The translations under genes were made by a program, and so were the position numbers. From Streptomyces sp. NBC_01317 (GTDB lineage: Bacteria > Actinomycetota > Actinomycetes > Streptomycetales > Streptomycetaceae): 64,000 bases of DNA. The DNA lies in NCBI RefSeq assembly GCF_035961655.1, contig NZ_CP108393.1, positions 1,550,001 to 1,614,000 on the forward strand, read 5' to 3'. The notes under the pieces were generated by a model, which was not told the origin of the DNA, searched no databases, and was given only the letters and a program-made list of their open reading frames with translations. Positions 54,956-63,733 of this stretch are shown one piece after another. Position 1 is the first letter of the stretch, and each line of letters starts with the position of its first letter.

Positions 54956-56118
54956 GGTTTCGTGGCCGGTGGCGCGTCCGTGAGGTCCGCGAATCGGATG
55001 TCGTACGCGTCGGCCGGGGCCATCGTCGTGAGCAGCCGCTCCCCCTCCTCCGTGACCTCGGCGCGCTGCTGTCGGGTGGGCCGCGCGAAGAGCTGGACGG
55101 TGAGGGTCGTACGGGACGCGGCCGCCCTTCTTGACGTACCCGCCGCCGGGCTCTCCTCCAGCCGCCAGATCCCCGCGAGGAATCCGTCGATCAGCAGCGC
55201 CCGGTGGGCGATGTTCCCGTGCGACGCGCGCCCCTTGTACGCGGGCGGGACGACCCGGCTCCGGTCGGCGTGCGACAACAGCAGGTTGTCGAACTCGGGC
55301 AGGAAGCGCGGCGGCGCCGGGGTGTCCGCAGCGGGCCTCGGCGCGTCGGGCAGGTCGAACAGCTCGACGCCGTACTCGTCCTGGAAGGTGAGCAGACGCG
55401 GCCGCAGCCGCTCGAATACGGCCCTGAGCCGGGTCAGCCCCGACCAGACCTGCATGTCCTTGACCGAGGCGGGGCCGAAGGCGCCGAGATAGCGCAGGAC
55501 GGTGTCGTCGGGCGCGGGCGCGGGCTCCGAGGGCCGGCCGAACCACTTCTCGGCGGTGGTCAGCGTGACCTGCCCGGCACGGCCCCACACCCCGCGCGGG
55601 GTGGTCTGCACGAGCGGCAGCAGCCCGCGCGCGGCGACGGCCAGGGCGAACGGGTCGGCGTCGGGCCACCGCCCGGCCAGCGCGTCCCGCAGCTCCTTCA
55701 CCGGCCGTGGCCGCTCCTCGACCAGATCGCGGCTGAAGGCGGTGAGTTGGTCCAGGTCCACACCGGCCAGCCCGGCCCGGAACAACCGCAACTCCTTCTC
55801 GCGCGCGTCCTGGAGGAGCGGGCGCAGGGTCAGGCAGTCGTCGGCGGTGTGGGTGTGAATGGTCGAACGCATCGTGACCAGCCGGGCGACCTCGCGGGAC
55901 TCCATCAGGCCCGACAGATCCTGGGGCACGAAGTCGGCCAGCCGGGCGGCGAGTTGGAAGTAGGGCGGCTTGACGTTCTGGGCCTGGAGCCCGAGGAGGT
56001 GCCCGACGGCGTCCCCGGCGGACACCCCGGTGGCACGGCGAAGCAGGAGCTGCCGCTCCAGGGTGGCGCGATTGAGCGCGCGGGTGCCGAGGACGGGGTG
56101 GTCAGCCTTCAGAGCCAT
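54934..56118 (-). CDS. Winged-helix DNA-binding domain protein (HTH_42)
   Basis: A 394-residue protein of the AlkX/HTH_42 family (formerly DUF1006). RQLLLRRATGVSAGDAVGHLLGLQAQNVKPPYFQLAARL at the N-terminus, MRSTIHTHTADDCLTL, and LLSHADRSRVVPPAYKGRA to RALLIDGFLAGIWRLE near the end are the typical blocks. Related to DNA glycosylases such as AlkZ that act on cross-links, but the QxQ motif is not clearly present (GLQAQ is close), so a repair role is possible. The last 22 bases overlap the convergent DapDC-like gene. Confidence 0.85.
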   Translation of the reverse strand: MALKADHPVLGTRALNRATLERQLLLRRATGVSAGDAVGHLLGLQAQNVKPPYFQLAARLADFVPQDLSGLMESREVARLVTMRSTIHTHTADDCLTLRPLLQDAREKELRLFRAGLAGVDLDQLTAFSRDLVEERPRPVKELRDALAGRWPDADPFALAVAARGLLPLVQTTPRGVWGRAGQVTLTTAEKWFGRPSEPAPAPDDTVLRYLGAFGPASVKDMQVWSGLTRLRAVFERLRPRLLTFQDEYGVELFDLPDAPRPAADTPAPPRFLPEFDNLLLSHADRSRVVPPAYKGRASHGNIAHRALLIDGFLAGIWRLEESPAAGTSRRAAASRTTLTVQLFARPTRQQRAEVTEEGERLLTTMAPADAYDIRFADLTDAPPATKPQSPTSR

Positions 56119-56183
56119 ACCACCAAGCTACCGACCCTTGCGGACCATCCCGGTCCGCGATACCAGCCCGTCCGGCGGCCATG

Positions 56184-56285
56184 CAAGCCCGTCCGGCGAT
56201 TGAGGACATCGGTGACCCGCACGGGTAACGGCCCGCGCGGGCCCACCAGGCGGACCCACCAAGCCCGTCCGGCGATCGAGGACAA
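56184..56285 (+). repeat. Two copies of the CAAGCCCGTCCGGCGAT intergenic repeat
   Basis: Copies at 56184-56209 and 56260-56285 with core CAAGCCCGTCCGGCGAT followed by (T/C)GAGGACA(T/A); a short third piece (CCAGCCCGTCCGGCGG) begins at 56163. The same family recurs at 62427-62637. Such elements are scattered between genes in Streptomyces genomes and can pair when two copies face each other. No gene lies in 56119-56325. Confidence 0.8.
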
Positions 56286-56325
56286 CAGTGACCGCGGCGG
56301 TCACGGCCCGCGCAGGCCCACCGCT

Positions 56326-57162
56326 CTAGCTCACGCGCCGCGACACCCGCGACGGCCGCGTCAGCGAGTAACCCCCGATACCCGCCAGCGCACCCAGCAC
56401 TCCGCCGGCCCCCGTCCAGATCCAGCGATCCGACCACCAGCCCGAGGACCACCCGTCCTCCGGCTCACTCGCGACCGCCGCCGACGACGGCTCGTCGTCC
56501 GACCCGTCCCCGTCCGCGTCGGCGAGCACCGCGCTCGCGGTCAGCGGGACGGCGAGCCCGCCCCCGACCGCCTCCGCCCCGCCCCGGTCGGAGACGGCCG
56601 CGCCGACCGAGGCCCGTACCGGCAGCCCCAGGTCCTCCTCCTGCGCGTTCACCACCGTCAGGCGTACGTAATAACTCCCCGGCAGCGGATCGTTGGACCA
56701 GGGCTCGGCCCAGGCCCGTACCGTCCGCAGCGTGCAGCGCAGCTCCAGCGTGTCCGCGTCCGCCGCGACCGCGCGGGTCCTGGCGCCGTAGACGCACGGC
56801 TGGTGGCGGCGCAGCCCGTCGTACACGTCGACCTGCCAGGTCGCGGAGCCCTTCCTGGCGGCCGAGTCGGGCAGGGTGACCTTCGCGGTGACCGTGGCAC
56901 GCTGCCCCGTGTCGACCGGGAAGACCCAGTAGAGGTAGTCGCCGGTGGAGGCGTCGGCGGTGGCCAGCTGGCCGGGCCGGAACGCGGTGGCGGTACGGAA
57001 CGACGTACCGGCCTCCGTAGGCCCCCCGTCCGAACCGTCCGAGGACGAGGAGGACGGACCGGGCGTGTCGTCGGCGAGAGCCGGCCCCGCAGTGGTGAGC
57101 AGCGCCGTCACCGCCAGCAGCAGCGACCCGGTGAGCGCGGACGTCTTGCGGATGCTTCGCAT
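56326..57162 (-). CDS. Secreted, membrane-anchored protein of unknown function
   Basis: A 278-residue exported protein. Signal peptide MRSIRKTSALTGS with cleavage near ALA-DD, a Ser/Gly/Asp-rich linker, a beta-rich domain (FRTATAFRPGQLATADASTG, YLYWVFPVDTGQRATVTAKV), and one C-terminal transmembrane segment (WIWTGAGGVLGALAGIGGYSL) followed by basic residues. Its ATG overlaps the VWA gene stop by one base (TGATG) with GGAGG upstream. The two proteins are surely made together and both end in a membrane anchor. Confidence 0.8.
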   Translation of the reverse strand: MRSIRKTSALTGSLLLAVTALLTTAGPALADDTPGPSSSSSDGSDGGPTEAGTSFRTATAFRPGQLATADASTGDYLYWVFPVDTGQRATVTAKVTLPDSAARKGSATWQVDVYDGLRRHQPCVYGARTRAVAADADTLELRCTLRTVRAWAEPWSNDPLPGSYYVRLTVVNAQEEDLGLPVRASVGAAVSDRGGAEAVGGGLAVPLTASAVLADADGDGSDDEPSSAAVASEPEDGWSSGWWSDRWIWTGAGGVLGALAGIGGYSLTRPSRVSRRVS

Positions 57163-58433
57163 CAGTTGGTCCTCCATACGGCGACACGCCAGCGCGAGAC
57201 CCAGCCCCACAGCAGCCCGGCCACCAGTCCGGTCAGCACGAGCAGGCCGATCAGCCACCACCCGCGGCCGAGACCGAACGCCGCGACGTCGGACGGCTCG
57301 TCGGGCGAGTCCACGACCTGGATGGTCAGTTCGACGGGCAGGCCCGGGGTGGTCTTCACGGAGTCGGGCGCCGAGAAGGAGTTGCTGACCTGGAGGCAGA
57401 CGGCCTCGCCGGCGGACGCGGCGTCATCGTCGTCGTCCGCCTCCGGCTTGGGGTAGCGCAGCCCGGTCGAGATCACGTCCGTACGGCCGTCCCCCGCCTC
57501 GGAGCCCCGGGCGATCTCCCTGCCGTGGACGGTCACCGCGCGCAGGAGCACGCCGTAGTCCCGGTCGACGGCACGGTCGGCGGCGACGCTCACCGAGGCG
57601 CGCAGCTCCTGCCCGGGCAGGACGTCCACGCGGTACCAGCGGTGCTCGGAGAACTTCTCGCGGTCGCTGTAGAGCCCGGCCTTCAGTACGGGCGCGTCGG
57701 CGCAGCGCGCGGCACCCGCCGTCGCCACGGGGGTGACCACGGGGTCGGCCGCGCGGTCCACCAACTGGGTGACGCGGCCGGAGAGTTCGTCGGTGTGCTG
57801 CACCGAGGTGTACGTACCGCCGGTGGCCTCGGCGATGCAGGTGAGCTGCCGCCTGGTCTTCGCGTCGGGCACCAGGCCCAGGGTGTCGATGACGAGGTGG
57901 ATGCCCTTGGCGGCGATCTCGCGGGCCACCTCGCAGGGGTCGAGGGGGGCGCAGGTGTCCTCGCCGTCCGTGATGAGGACGATCCGGCGGGTCGCGTCAC
58001 CGCCTTCGAGATCCTTCGCCGCGCCGAGGAGGGCGGGGCCGATCGGTGTCCAGCCGGTGGGGGCGAGGGTGGCGACCGCGGTCTTCGCCTCGGTGCGGTC
58101 GAGCGGGCCGACGGGGTAGAGCTGCGCGGTGTCCTCGCAGCCGACCTTCTTGTCCTTCCCCGGATAGTTGGCGCCGAGGGTGCGGATGCCCAGTTCGACC
58201 TCCTGGGGCACCGCGTCCAGGACCTCGTTGAAGGCTTGTTTCGCGGCGGCCATCCGGGACTGTCCGTCGATGTCCCGGGCCCGCATCGAGCCGCTCACAT
58301 CGAGGACGAGGTCGACTTTGGGGGCCGGTTTTCCACTGGGTTCGTCCGCGGAGGCGGCGGGAGGGAAGAGCCCTACGGCCAGGGTGGCCACCAGACCGCA
58401 CAAGGCGGCTGCCGACCGTTTACTTATGATCAT
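57162..58433 (-). CDS. Secreted VWA-domain protein with C-terminal membrane anchor
   Basis: A 423-residue exported protein. Signal peptide (ISKRSAAALCGLVATLAVGL, cut near ASA-DE), then a von Willebrand factor A domain (about 38-230) with complete metal-ion site DVSGSM (45-50) and ITDGEDTC. A beta-rich domain similar in type to that of the partner protein follows (KFSEHRWYRVDVLPGQELRA), then an acidic DDDDD patch and a C-terminal helix (WWLIGLLVLTGLVAGLL). It may bind a surface ligand through the metal site. Leaderless promoter directly upstream. Confidence 0.88.
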   Translation of the reverse strand: MIISKRSAAALCGLVATLAVGLFPPAASADEPSGKPAPKVDLVLDVSGSMRARDIDGQSRMAAAKQAFNEVLDAVPQEVELGIRTLGANYPGKDKKVGCEDTAQLYPVGPLDRTEAKTAVATLAPTGWTPIGPALLGAAKDLEGGDATRRIVLITDGEDTCAPLDPCEVAREIAAKGIHLVIDTLGLVPDAKTRRQLTCIAEATGGTYTSVQHTDELSGRVTQLVDRAADPVVTPVATAGAARCADAPVLKAGLYSDREKFSEHRWYRVDVLPGQELRASVSVAADRAVDRDYGVLLRAVTVHGREIARGSEAGDGRTDVISTGLRYPKPEADDDDDAASAGEAVCLQVSNSFSAPDSVKTTPGLPVELTIQVVDSPDEPSDVAAFGLGRGWWLIGLLVLTGLVAGLLWGWVSRWRVAVWRTN

Positions 58434-58439
58434 CGCCGG

Positions 58440-58468
58440 ATGATAGTGAGAATAACCCAGGGAGCCAA
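58440..58468 (-). promoter_or_regulatory. Leaderless promoter of the VWA operon
   Basis: On the minus strand TTGGCT (58468-58463), 17 bases, TATCAT (58445-58440), then six bases to the A of the start codon. There is no Shine-Dalgarno sequence before that ATG. Confidence 0.6.
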
Positions 58469-58648
58469 ACGGGAACTGACACCCCGTCAATTGACATCTC
58501 GGACGTCGATGTGGGGAGGGTTCTCTTGCCGCAGGCGACTGATCGGGTCACTGTAAGAGTCACAGACGCCCCACACGTCACATCCCCACGTCACAGCCCG
58601 ACCTCACAACCTCACATCCCCCCACTCCTGACACCCGAGGTGACCGGT

Positions 58649-59893
58649 ATGAGCAGCAGAAGCACGGGATCGGCAACGGACTCCGGGGGTGGGGGCGGCC
58701 TGAGCCGCCGCCGCTTCGTCGGTGTGCTCACCGCGACCTCGGCGGTGGCGGTGGTGCCCGCGACGGCCGGAATGGCGGCGCCGGCCCCTTCCCCCGGTGC
58801 GCCCGCCGCCCCGGTCGCCACGCCGGCCCCCACCCCCGCCGCCCCGCGCGCCGCCACCCGCCGGCTCTTTCTCGGGACGTACACCTCGTCCCCGGGCGGC
58901 GGCACCGGTGTCGGCCTGGCGACTTACGACTCGGCGACCGGCGCCATCACGGGCACGGGAACGCTCAGGGGCGTCGCCGACCCCTCGTACCTCGCGATCC
59001 ACCCCGACGGGCGGACCCTGTTCGCCGTGGACGAGCAGCAGGCAGGCAAGGTCACGGCGATCACCCTGGCGGACGACGGCCGGCACACGGTCCTCGGCAG
59101 CCGCTCCACCGGGGGCTCGGGCCCCGCCCATCTCTCTGTGCACCCGAGCGGGCAGTGGCTGCTGACCGCCAACTACACGTCCGGCAGCGTGGCCGTGCTG
59201 CCGATCCAGGCGTCGGGTGCGCTGGGCGAGCGTACGGCGCTGGTCACGCACTCCACCCCGCCGCCGGGCCCGGGGCAGGGCGGACCGCACGCCCACCAGA
59301 TCGTCACCTCGCCGGACGGCGGCCATGTGCTCGCCGTCGACCTGGGCAACGACACCGTGTACACGTACCGCCTCGATGTACGGACCGGCGCGCTGACCCG
59401 CGTCTCGTACGCGCGGCTGCGGCCCGGCGCGGGCCCCCGGCATCTCACCTTCCACCCGTCGGGCGCCTTCGCCTACCTGGCCAACGAGCTGGACAACACC
59501 GTGGTCGTCTGCGCGTACAACTCCTCAACGGGCCAACTGACTCCCGGGGAGCCGCAGTCGACGGGAACCACCGGCAACACCCGTAGCTATCCGGCGGAGT
59601 TGGCGGTCACCGCCAACGGCGCCTTCGCCTATCTCGCCAACCGTGGTCACAACAGCCTGGCCCGGTACGCGATCGAGGCGGACGGCGCCGAGCTGCGGCT
59701 GCTGGACACCGTGCCCGTCGGCGGCGACTACCCGCGGCAGATCGCCCTTTCGCCGGGCGGGGAGCTGCTGTTCGCGGCGAACCAGCGGTCGAACTCGGTG
59801 ACGGTCTTCGACGTCGACCAGGTGACCGGTGAACTGCGTTCCGCAGGAGCCCCGTTCACCGCGCCGGTCGCGGTGTGTGTCCTGCCGCTGTGA
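58649..59893 (+). CDS. Tat-exported lactonase-family beta-propeller protein
   Basis: A 414-residue exported protein. Twin-arginine signal LSRRRFVGVL (Arg20-22) precedes a hydrophobic stretch and a Pro/Ala-rich linker; then a seven-bladed propeller of the 6-phosphogluconolactonase (Pgl/YbhE) family begins at RRLFLGTYTS. HPDGRTLFAVDE, GGPHAHQIVTSPDGGHVLAVDLGNDTVYTY and RSYPAELAVTANGAFAYLANRGHNS mark blades and putative catalytic His/Glu/Arg residues. Export makes the pentose-phosphate role unlikely; an extracellular lactonase or binding protein is more plausible. GAGGTG precedes the ATG. Its 3' end overlaps the convergent GH9 gene by 38 bases. Confidence 0.88.
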   Translation: MSSRSTGSATDSGGGGGLSRRRFVGVLTATSAVAVVPATAGMAAPAPSPGAPAAPVATPAPTPAAPRAATRRLFLGTYTSSPGGGTGVGLATYDSATGAITGTGTLRGVADPSYLAIHPDGRTLFAVDEQQAGKVTAITLADDGRHTVLGSRSTGGSGPAHLSVHPSGQWLLTANYTSGSVAVLPIQASGALGERTALVTHSTPPPGPGQGGPHAHQIVTSPDGGHVLAVDLGNDTVYTYRLDVRTGALTRVSYARLRPGAGPRHLTFHPSGAFAYLANELDNTVVVCAYNSSTGQLTPGEPQSTGTTGNTRSYPAELAVTANGAFAYLANRGHNSLARYAIEADGAELRLLDTVPVGGDYPRQIALSPGGELLFAANQRSNSVTVFDVDQVTGELRSAGAPFTAPVAVCVLPL

Positions 59894-61862
59894 CCGCTCC
59901 GGGTGCCACGGGCGCGGGCGCGCGTGGCACCCGTACCGCCGCCAGGTCGGGTGTCGTCAGCTCCAGGTAGGTGGCGGCCCAGACCAGCGGCGCGTTCCAG
60001 TTGACGGTGTTCTCCTTGGATCCCCAGGCGGCCGGGGCGGTGCCGGGACCCGCGTACGACTTGGCGGCGGGACGGCCGGTGGGGGTCGCGGTGTCGTTGA
60101 TGAGCGTGCTGTTCGGGCCGCCGGACAGCCAGCCCCGGGGGTACGGCGTCGCGGGGTAACTCCCCCACGCGAGCCGGTCGTGCAGATCGGTCTCGTGGTA
60201 GGCGCCGTATCCGGTGACGTACGAGAGGCGCATGGCGTTGGCGCCCATCAGGTAGTCCATCGAGCGGTGCATGGCCTTGAGCGCGCGGGGGTCGGCGGTG
60301 AGGTCGTAGTCGGTGCCGAGCAGCAACATCCGGTTGACAACTGCGGAGTTGGAGCCCCAGGGGTACGGTCCGCTCCCCGAGATCGGCGCCGGGTAGCCCT
60401 CTGCGTCCTGCACCGCGATCACCTCGTCGCAGTACGCCCGCAGGCGCCCGCGCATCGCCGCGAGATCGGCGGCGGGCAGGTCACTGTCGACCGCGAGCAG
60501 GGAAAGTGTCCCAAGCGTGGCCACATCGGCCCAGCTGAAGTCGGTGATGCGCCCGTAGTGGGGGGAGCCGGTGACGGCCGTACGGTACGGCTCCGCGATC
60601 TCCGCACGCTCCGCTCGGCGCTGGGCGGTGAGGAACAACTCGGCCGCGGCCGCGTAACGGTCGTCGTCGTTCCCGGTGTCCGCGTAGTCACCGCCACCCT
60701 CGGCGTCGGGGGTCGCCTCGGTGTAGTCGACGTCGGGGGCGGCCTCGGCGCGCTTCCACGCCTCCTGGGCCGAGGCCCACAGCCGGTCGGCGCGGGCCGC
60801 GTCGAACGCCCGGAGCACACGGGCGAGTTGGGCGTTGGTACGGGCCACGGCGTAGGTCGCGTTCGTGGACGGCCCCATCGCGGAACGGGGCAGGGCGTTC
60901 TCGGCGGCGACGTCCTCGACGGGGAAGGCGCTCCACCGGTGGTTGTGCACCTTGTGCGAGGCGAGCCCGGACGCGGGGAGCATCCCGGACAGGAAGCGTG
61001 AGCCGTACTCCACCTCGTCGAGGAGATCGGGGCGGCCGTTGCCCCGTTCGGGAATCCGGAGGGTGGAGTCGCCGTGGGCGGCGGGCCGGCGCTCGTAGAG
61101 GTTCATCAGGGTCCACGCGGCGATGGCGTGGTTGACGGGGTAGATCCCGAAGTCCCCCGCGTCGGCCCAGGATTGGGCGACGTTCAGCCGCTCCTTCCCG
61201 CACCAGTCCTGGTAGCAGGGGACGGAGCTGTCACCGGGGTGCAGCGCGTCGTGCGCGTGGGCGGGGCTCTGGAGGTAGCGGGCGGAGACGGGCGTGCCGA
61301 GGCGGTGGAAGTAGAAGTACTGCATGGCCTCGCGGGCCAGGTGCGGGTAGAGGGGGGTGTCGCCGATGGTGAAGGGGACGCTGCCGGTGTCTCCGACGGG
61401 GTCGCCACCTGTGTCTCCGACGGGGGCGCCACCGGGGTCGCCGCCGGGGTCTCCGACGGGGTCGCCCACGGTGAGGCGGTACGTCCCCGGGGCGGTCACA
61501 GCGGAGAAGTCGGCCCGGTGGACATGGTCGCCGGAGGCCCGGTCCGTGCCGTGGATCCTGGTGGTGCCGGTGGCCACGACCTTCGAACTGGTCGTGTCGG
61601 TGAGCCGCCAGACCAGCGGCGAGGTGTGGCCGGAGACGACGGTGGCGATCTTGTCGGCGCCGCTGAGGTAGCCGATCTGGTTGACGCGTACGGGGCTGGG
61701 GTCGGGGTGGGCGTTGCCCTGGGCGAGGGCCTTGCCGTGGGCGGCGGCGTGGCCCTGGGCCGGGGCGGGCGGCAGTGCGGCGGCGACCGCGAGGGCGGTG
61801 GGCGCGGCGAGCGCGGCCAGGGCGGGGCGGAGACGGATGCGGGACGGGGACGGGGACGGCAT
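59856..61862 (-). CDS. Secreted GH9 family glycoside hydrolase (cellulase)
   Basis: Exported endoglucanase or exo-glucosaminidase-type GH9 enzyme, 668 residues. Signal peptide to about residue 36; N-terminal Ig-like CelD_N domain (55-165: VRVNQIGYLSGADKIATVV); catalytic (alpha/alpha)6 barrel from about 175, with the two-aspartate motif WADAGDFG (234-239) and the late ENTVNWNAPLVWA holding the acid glutamate. An unusual Gly-Asp repeat (133-160) sits within the last strands of the Ig domain. GAGGGAG precedes ATG 61862. No cellulose-binding module is visible. Confidence 0.92.
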   Translation of the reverse strand: MPSPSPSRIRLRPALAALAAPTALAVAAALPPAPAQGHAAAHGKALAQGNAHPDPSPVRVNQIGYLSGADKIATVVSGHTSPLVWRLTDTTSSKVVATGTTRIHGTDRASGDHVHRADFSAVTAPGTYRLTVGDPVGDPGGDPGGAPVGDTGGDPVGDTGSVPFTIGDTPLYPHLAREAMQYFYFHRLGTPVSARYLQSPAHAHDALHPGDSSVPCYQDWCGKERLNVAQSWADAGDFGIYPVNHAIAAWTLMNLYERRPAAHGDSTLRIPERGNGRPDLLDEVEYGSRFLSGMLPASGLASHKVHNHRWSAFPVEDVAAENALPRSAMGPSTNATYAVARTNAQLARVLRAFDAARADRLWASAQEAWKRAEAAPDVDYTEATPDAEGGGDYADTGNDDDRYAAAAELFLTAQRRAERAEIAEPYRTAVTGSPHYGRITDFSWADVATLGTLSLLAVDSDLPAADLAAMRGRLRAYCDEVIAVQDAEGYPAPISGSGPYPWGSNSAVVNRMLLLGTDYDLTADPRALKAMHRSMDYLMGANAMRLSYVTGYGAYHETDLHDRLAWGSYPATPYPRGWLSGGPNSTLINDTATPTGRPAAKSYAGPGTAPAAWGSKENTVNWNAPLVWAATYLELTTPDLAAVRVPRAPAPVAPGAVTAAGHTPRPAR
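61383..61466 (-). repeat. Tandem GDxxGD-coding repeat inside the GH9 gene
   Basis: Residues 133-160 of the GH9 protein are an irregular repeat of GDP(V/G)G / GDTG units, encoded by tandem copies of GTCTCCGACGGGG(T/G)CGCC on the plus strand. It sits at the end of the Ig-like domain and probably varies in length between strains. Confidence 0.7.
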
Positions 61863-61957
61863 GCGGCAGCTCCCTCGTACGGACCGGCGAGGGCACATAG
61901 TAGAACAAAACGATCACCTGTCCCGAGAACCGACACGAGCGTGGCGGGACGGGGTGG

Positions 61958-62224
61958 TCAAAGACTCCCGGGACCATTCCCGTGGCCGGGCCGGTGCCCC
62001 TTACTCCACCGCCCCTCTCGGAGCAGCGCGGCGATCTCCGGCTGGGCGCTGATCCGACGCGGTGGGGTGCTCCTGCGGTGCCGCCTGATCAAGGTCACCA
62101 AGGAGGTCACCAACAGCCCGAGCAGCGACAGGGAGGCGGCGCCCAGAGCGAAGGATCGCAGACCGATGGCGAACACGGCGGCTATGGGGGTGGCCGTCAG
62201 CACGACGAAGAAGCAGATGTCCAT
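61958..62224 (-). CDS. Hypothetical small membrane protein, 88 aa
   Basis: Two hydrophobic helices (CFFVVLTATPIAAVFAIGL and GAASLSLLGLLVTSLVTLI) are followed by a basic, Arg-rich tail. ATG at 62224 with GAGGGCG upstream. It lies upstream of the GH9 gene on the same strand (95-base gap). Function unknown. Confidence 0.55.
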   Translation of the reverse strand: MDICFFVVLTATPIAAVFAIGLRSFALGAASLSLLGLLVTSLVTLIRRHRRSTPPRRISAQPEIAALLREGRWSKGHRPGHGNGPGSL

Positions 62225-62642
62225 GGCGGTTGCGCCCTCGGTGTTGTGGGCCTCGTGCTTGCGCAGGCAGTCCGCGCGGGCGGGGACTGCCACGGTGCGG
62301 GGGTGGGTGCCTCTTTCCAACTCAACGCGGTGCGCCTGATCCGGCGTCGACCGGGTCGCCGCAGAGCCAGCGTGTCGGCATGCCCTCAGCGTGTGGGCGT
62401 GCGCCGGCTCCTGGACGCGGTCCGTGTTGTCCTCAATCGCCGGACGGGCTTGATGGTGCCGCTGCGGGCCGGTTGCGTATGCGCGCGTTGTTGCCGGGGG
62501 CCGCGCCGAATCAAAACCGGGGCCGTCCGGCGTTGGAGGACACCGGTGACCCGCGGCCATTCAAGCCCGTCCGGCGCTTGAGGACATCCGTAAGCCGCGG
62601 TCGCGCACCGGGCCGCAGACGCCCGCCCGGCGATTGCGTGGG
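62225..62642. repeat. Gene-free region with four intergenic repeat copies
   Basis: A 418-base stretch without a gene. It contains copies of the CAAGCCCGTCCGGCG element at 62427-62452 (inverted), 62517-62543 (variant, CGTTGGAGGACAC end), 62561-62587 and a truncated one at 62620-62637, which stops 5 bases before the oxygenase stop codon. The inverted and direct copies can pair and may serve as a terminator for the oxygenase gene. The first 200 bases show nothing I can name. Confidence 0.75.
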
Positions 62643-63557
62643 TCAGCCGCCGAGAATCGACCTCAGCACAGCCACATAGTCGGCGCCGGTGTCCAGTGGT
62701 GCGTACGCGGGCGGATCGGCCGGACCGGTGAGCGCGTCCAGGGGCCTGACGACCACCCCGTAGTCGGGCCGGTGCTTGTACTGGATCGACATCCGGTCAC
62801 GGAGCACTGTCCTGACCCGGTGAGGGGCCGCCCGGTGCAGACCGTTCGACCACCGCTGCACGTAGTCGCCCAGGAAGAGGAAGAGCGCGCCGGGAACGGT
62901 GGGAACCTCCAGCCACCGGCCGTCGCGGTCACGGACCTGGAGACCCGGTGCGTCCTGGTCGAGGATCGTCAGCAGGGACAGGTCGATGTGCGGCGACATC
63001 GCATAGCCGGCACGGGAGGCGGCGGCGGAGGGGTGGCTCGTACCGTAGTGGTTGAGGCCCAGACGGTGCAGCGGCCCACCCGTCAGATAAGCAGTGAACG
63101 CGTTCTCCTCCAGGCCCAGATCAAGGGCGCATGCCGCAAGGACCGCGTCGCCCAGGTGCGTCAGGTGGGTGAAGAACTCCAGGGACTTCGGGAACGGTGC
63201 GTGGTAGAAGTCGGCGGGCGCGTGGAGGGGGAGTTCGCCGGTGGTGTGGCCGACCCGGTACTGCTCGCACACCTCCGTACCGCCGTGGGTGCGGCTCCGT
63301 TCCCGGCCGAGCCCGCGGTACCCCAGAAACTGGGACCGCTCGGTGGCGTCATACCGGCTCTTCTCCGCCTGGGGCAGCCGGTAGAACCGCTGTGTTTCGT
63401 CGTAGGCGTCCCTGATCAAGCCGGTAGGAATGCCGTGGTTGTGAACGAAGAGGAACCCCTTGAGCCGGAGGTCCCCGCCGATGTCGGCGGCGACTTGCGC
63501 CCGGTCCTTCGAAGTCCAGTCGGCCGCGTGTCCCGGCAGCTGCACGTGCGGTATCAC
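62643..63557 (-). CDS. 2OG-Fe(II) oxygenase of the isopenicillin N synthase family
   Basis: Non-haem iron dioxygenase, 304 residues. N-terminal DIOX_N region (IGGDLRLKGFLFVHNHGIP) and C-terminal 2OG-FeII_Oxy domain with iron ligands His190 and Asp192 (SPHIDLSLLTIL) and His246 (LHRAAPHRV), and the RxS motif Arg255-Ser257 that binds 2-oxoglutarate. GTG start with GGAGG upstream. Related enzymes hydroxylate or oxidise small metabolites; no biosynthetic cluster surrounds it, so the substrate is unknown. Confidence 0.9.
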   Translation of the reverse strand: MIPHVQLPGHAADWTSKDRAQVAADIGGDLRLKGFLFVHNHGIPTGLIRDAYDETQRFYRLPQAEKSRYDATERSQFLGYRGLGRERSRTHGGTEVCEQYRVGHTTGELPLHAPADFYHAPFPKSLEFFTHLTHLGDAVLAACALDLGLEENAFTAYLTGGPLHRLGLNHYGTSHPSAAASRAGYAMSPHIDLSLLTILDQDAPGLQVRDRDGRWLEVPTVPGALFLFLGDYVQRWSNGLHRAAPHRVRTVLRDRMSIQYKHRPDYGVVVRPLDALTGPADPPAYAPLDTGADYVAVLRSILGG

Positions 63558-63733
63558 CCATGGCCTCCTGCGCCGTCGCCGATCGGAACGCGCCGAGCCC
63601 GCCTCCCCGAGGGGCCTTCGAGGACATGTCCGGACCAGGAGCCCGAACCTGTGCCATCTTGAAGGGCGTCGCAGAATCCGTACAGCCCACAGGATCGGCT
63701 TCCGGCCAGCTCAGCCCGTACTCGTGTCGCGAG

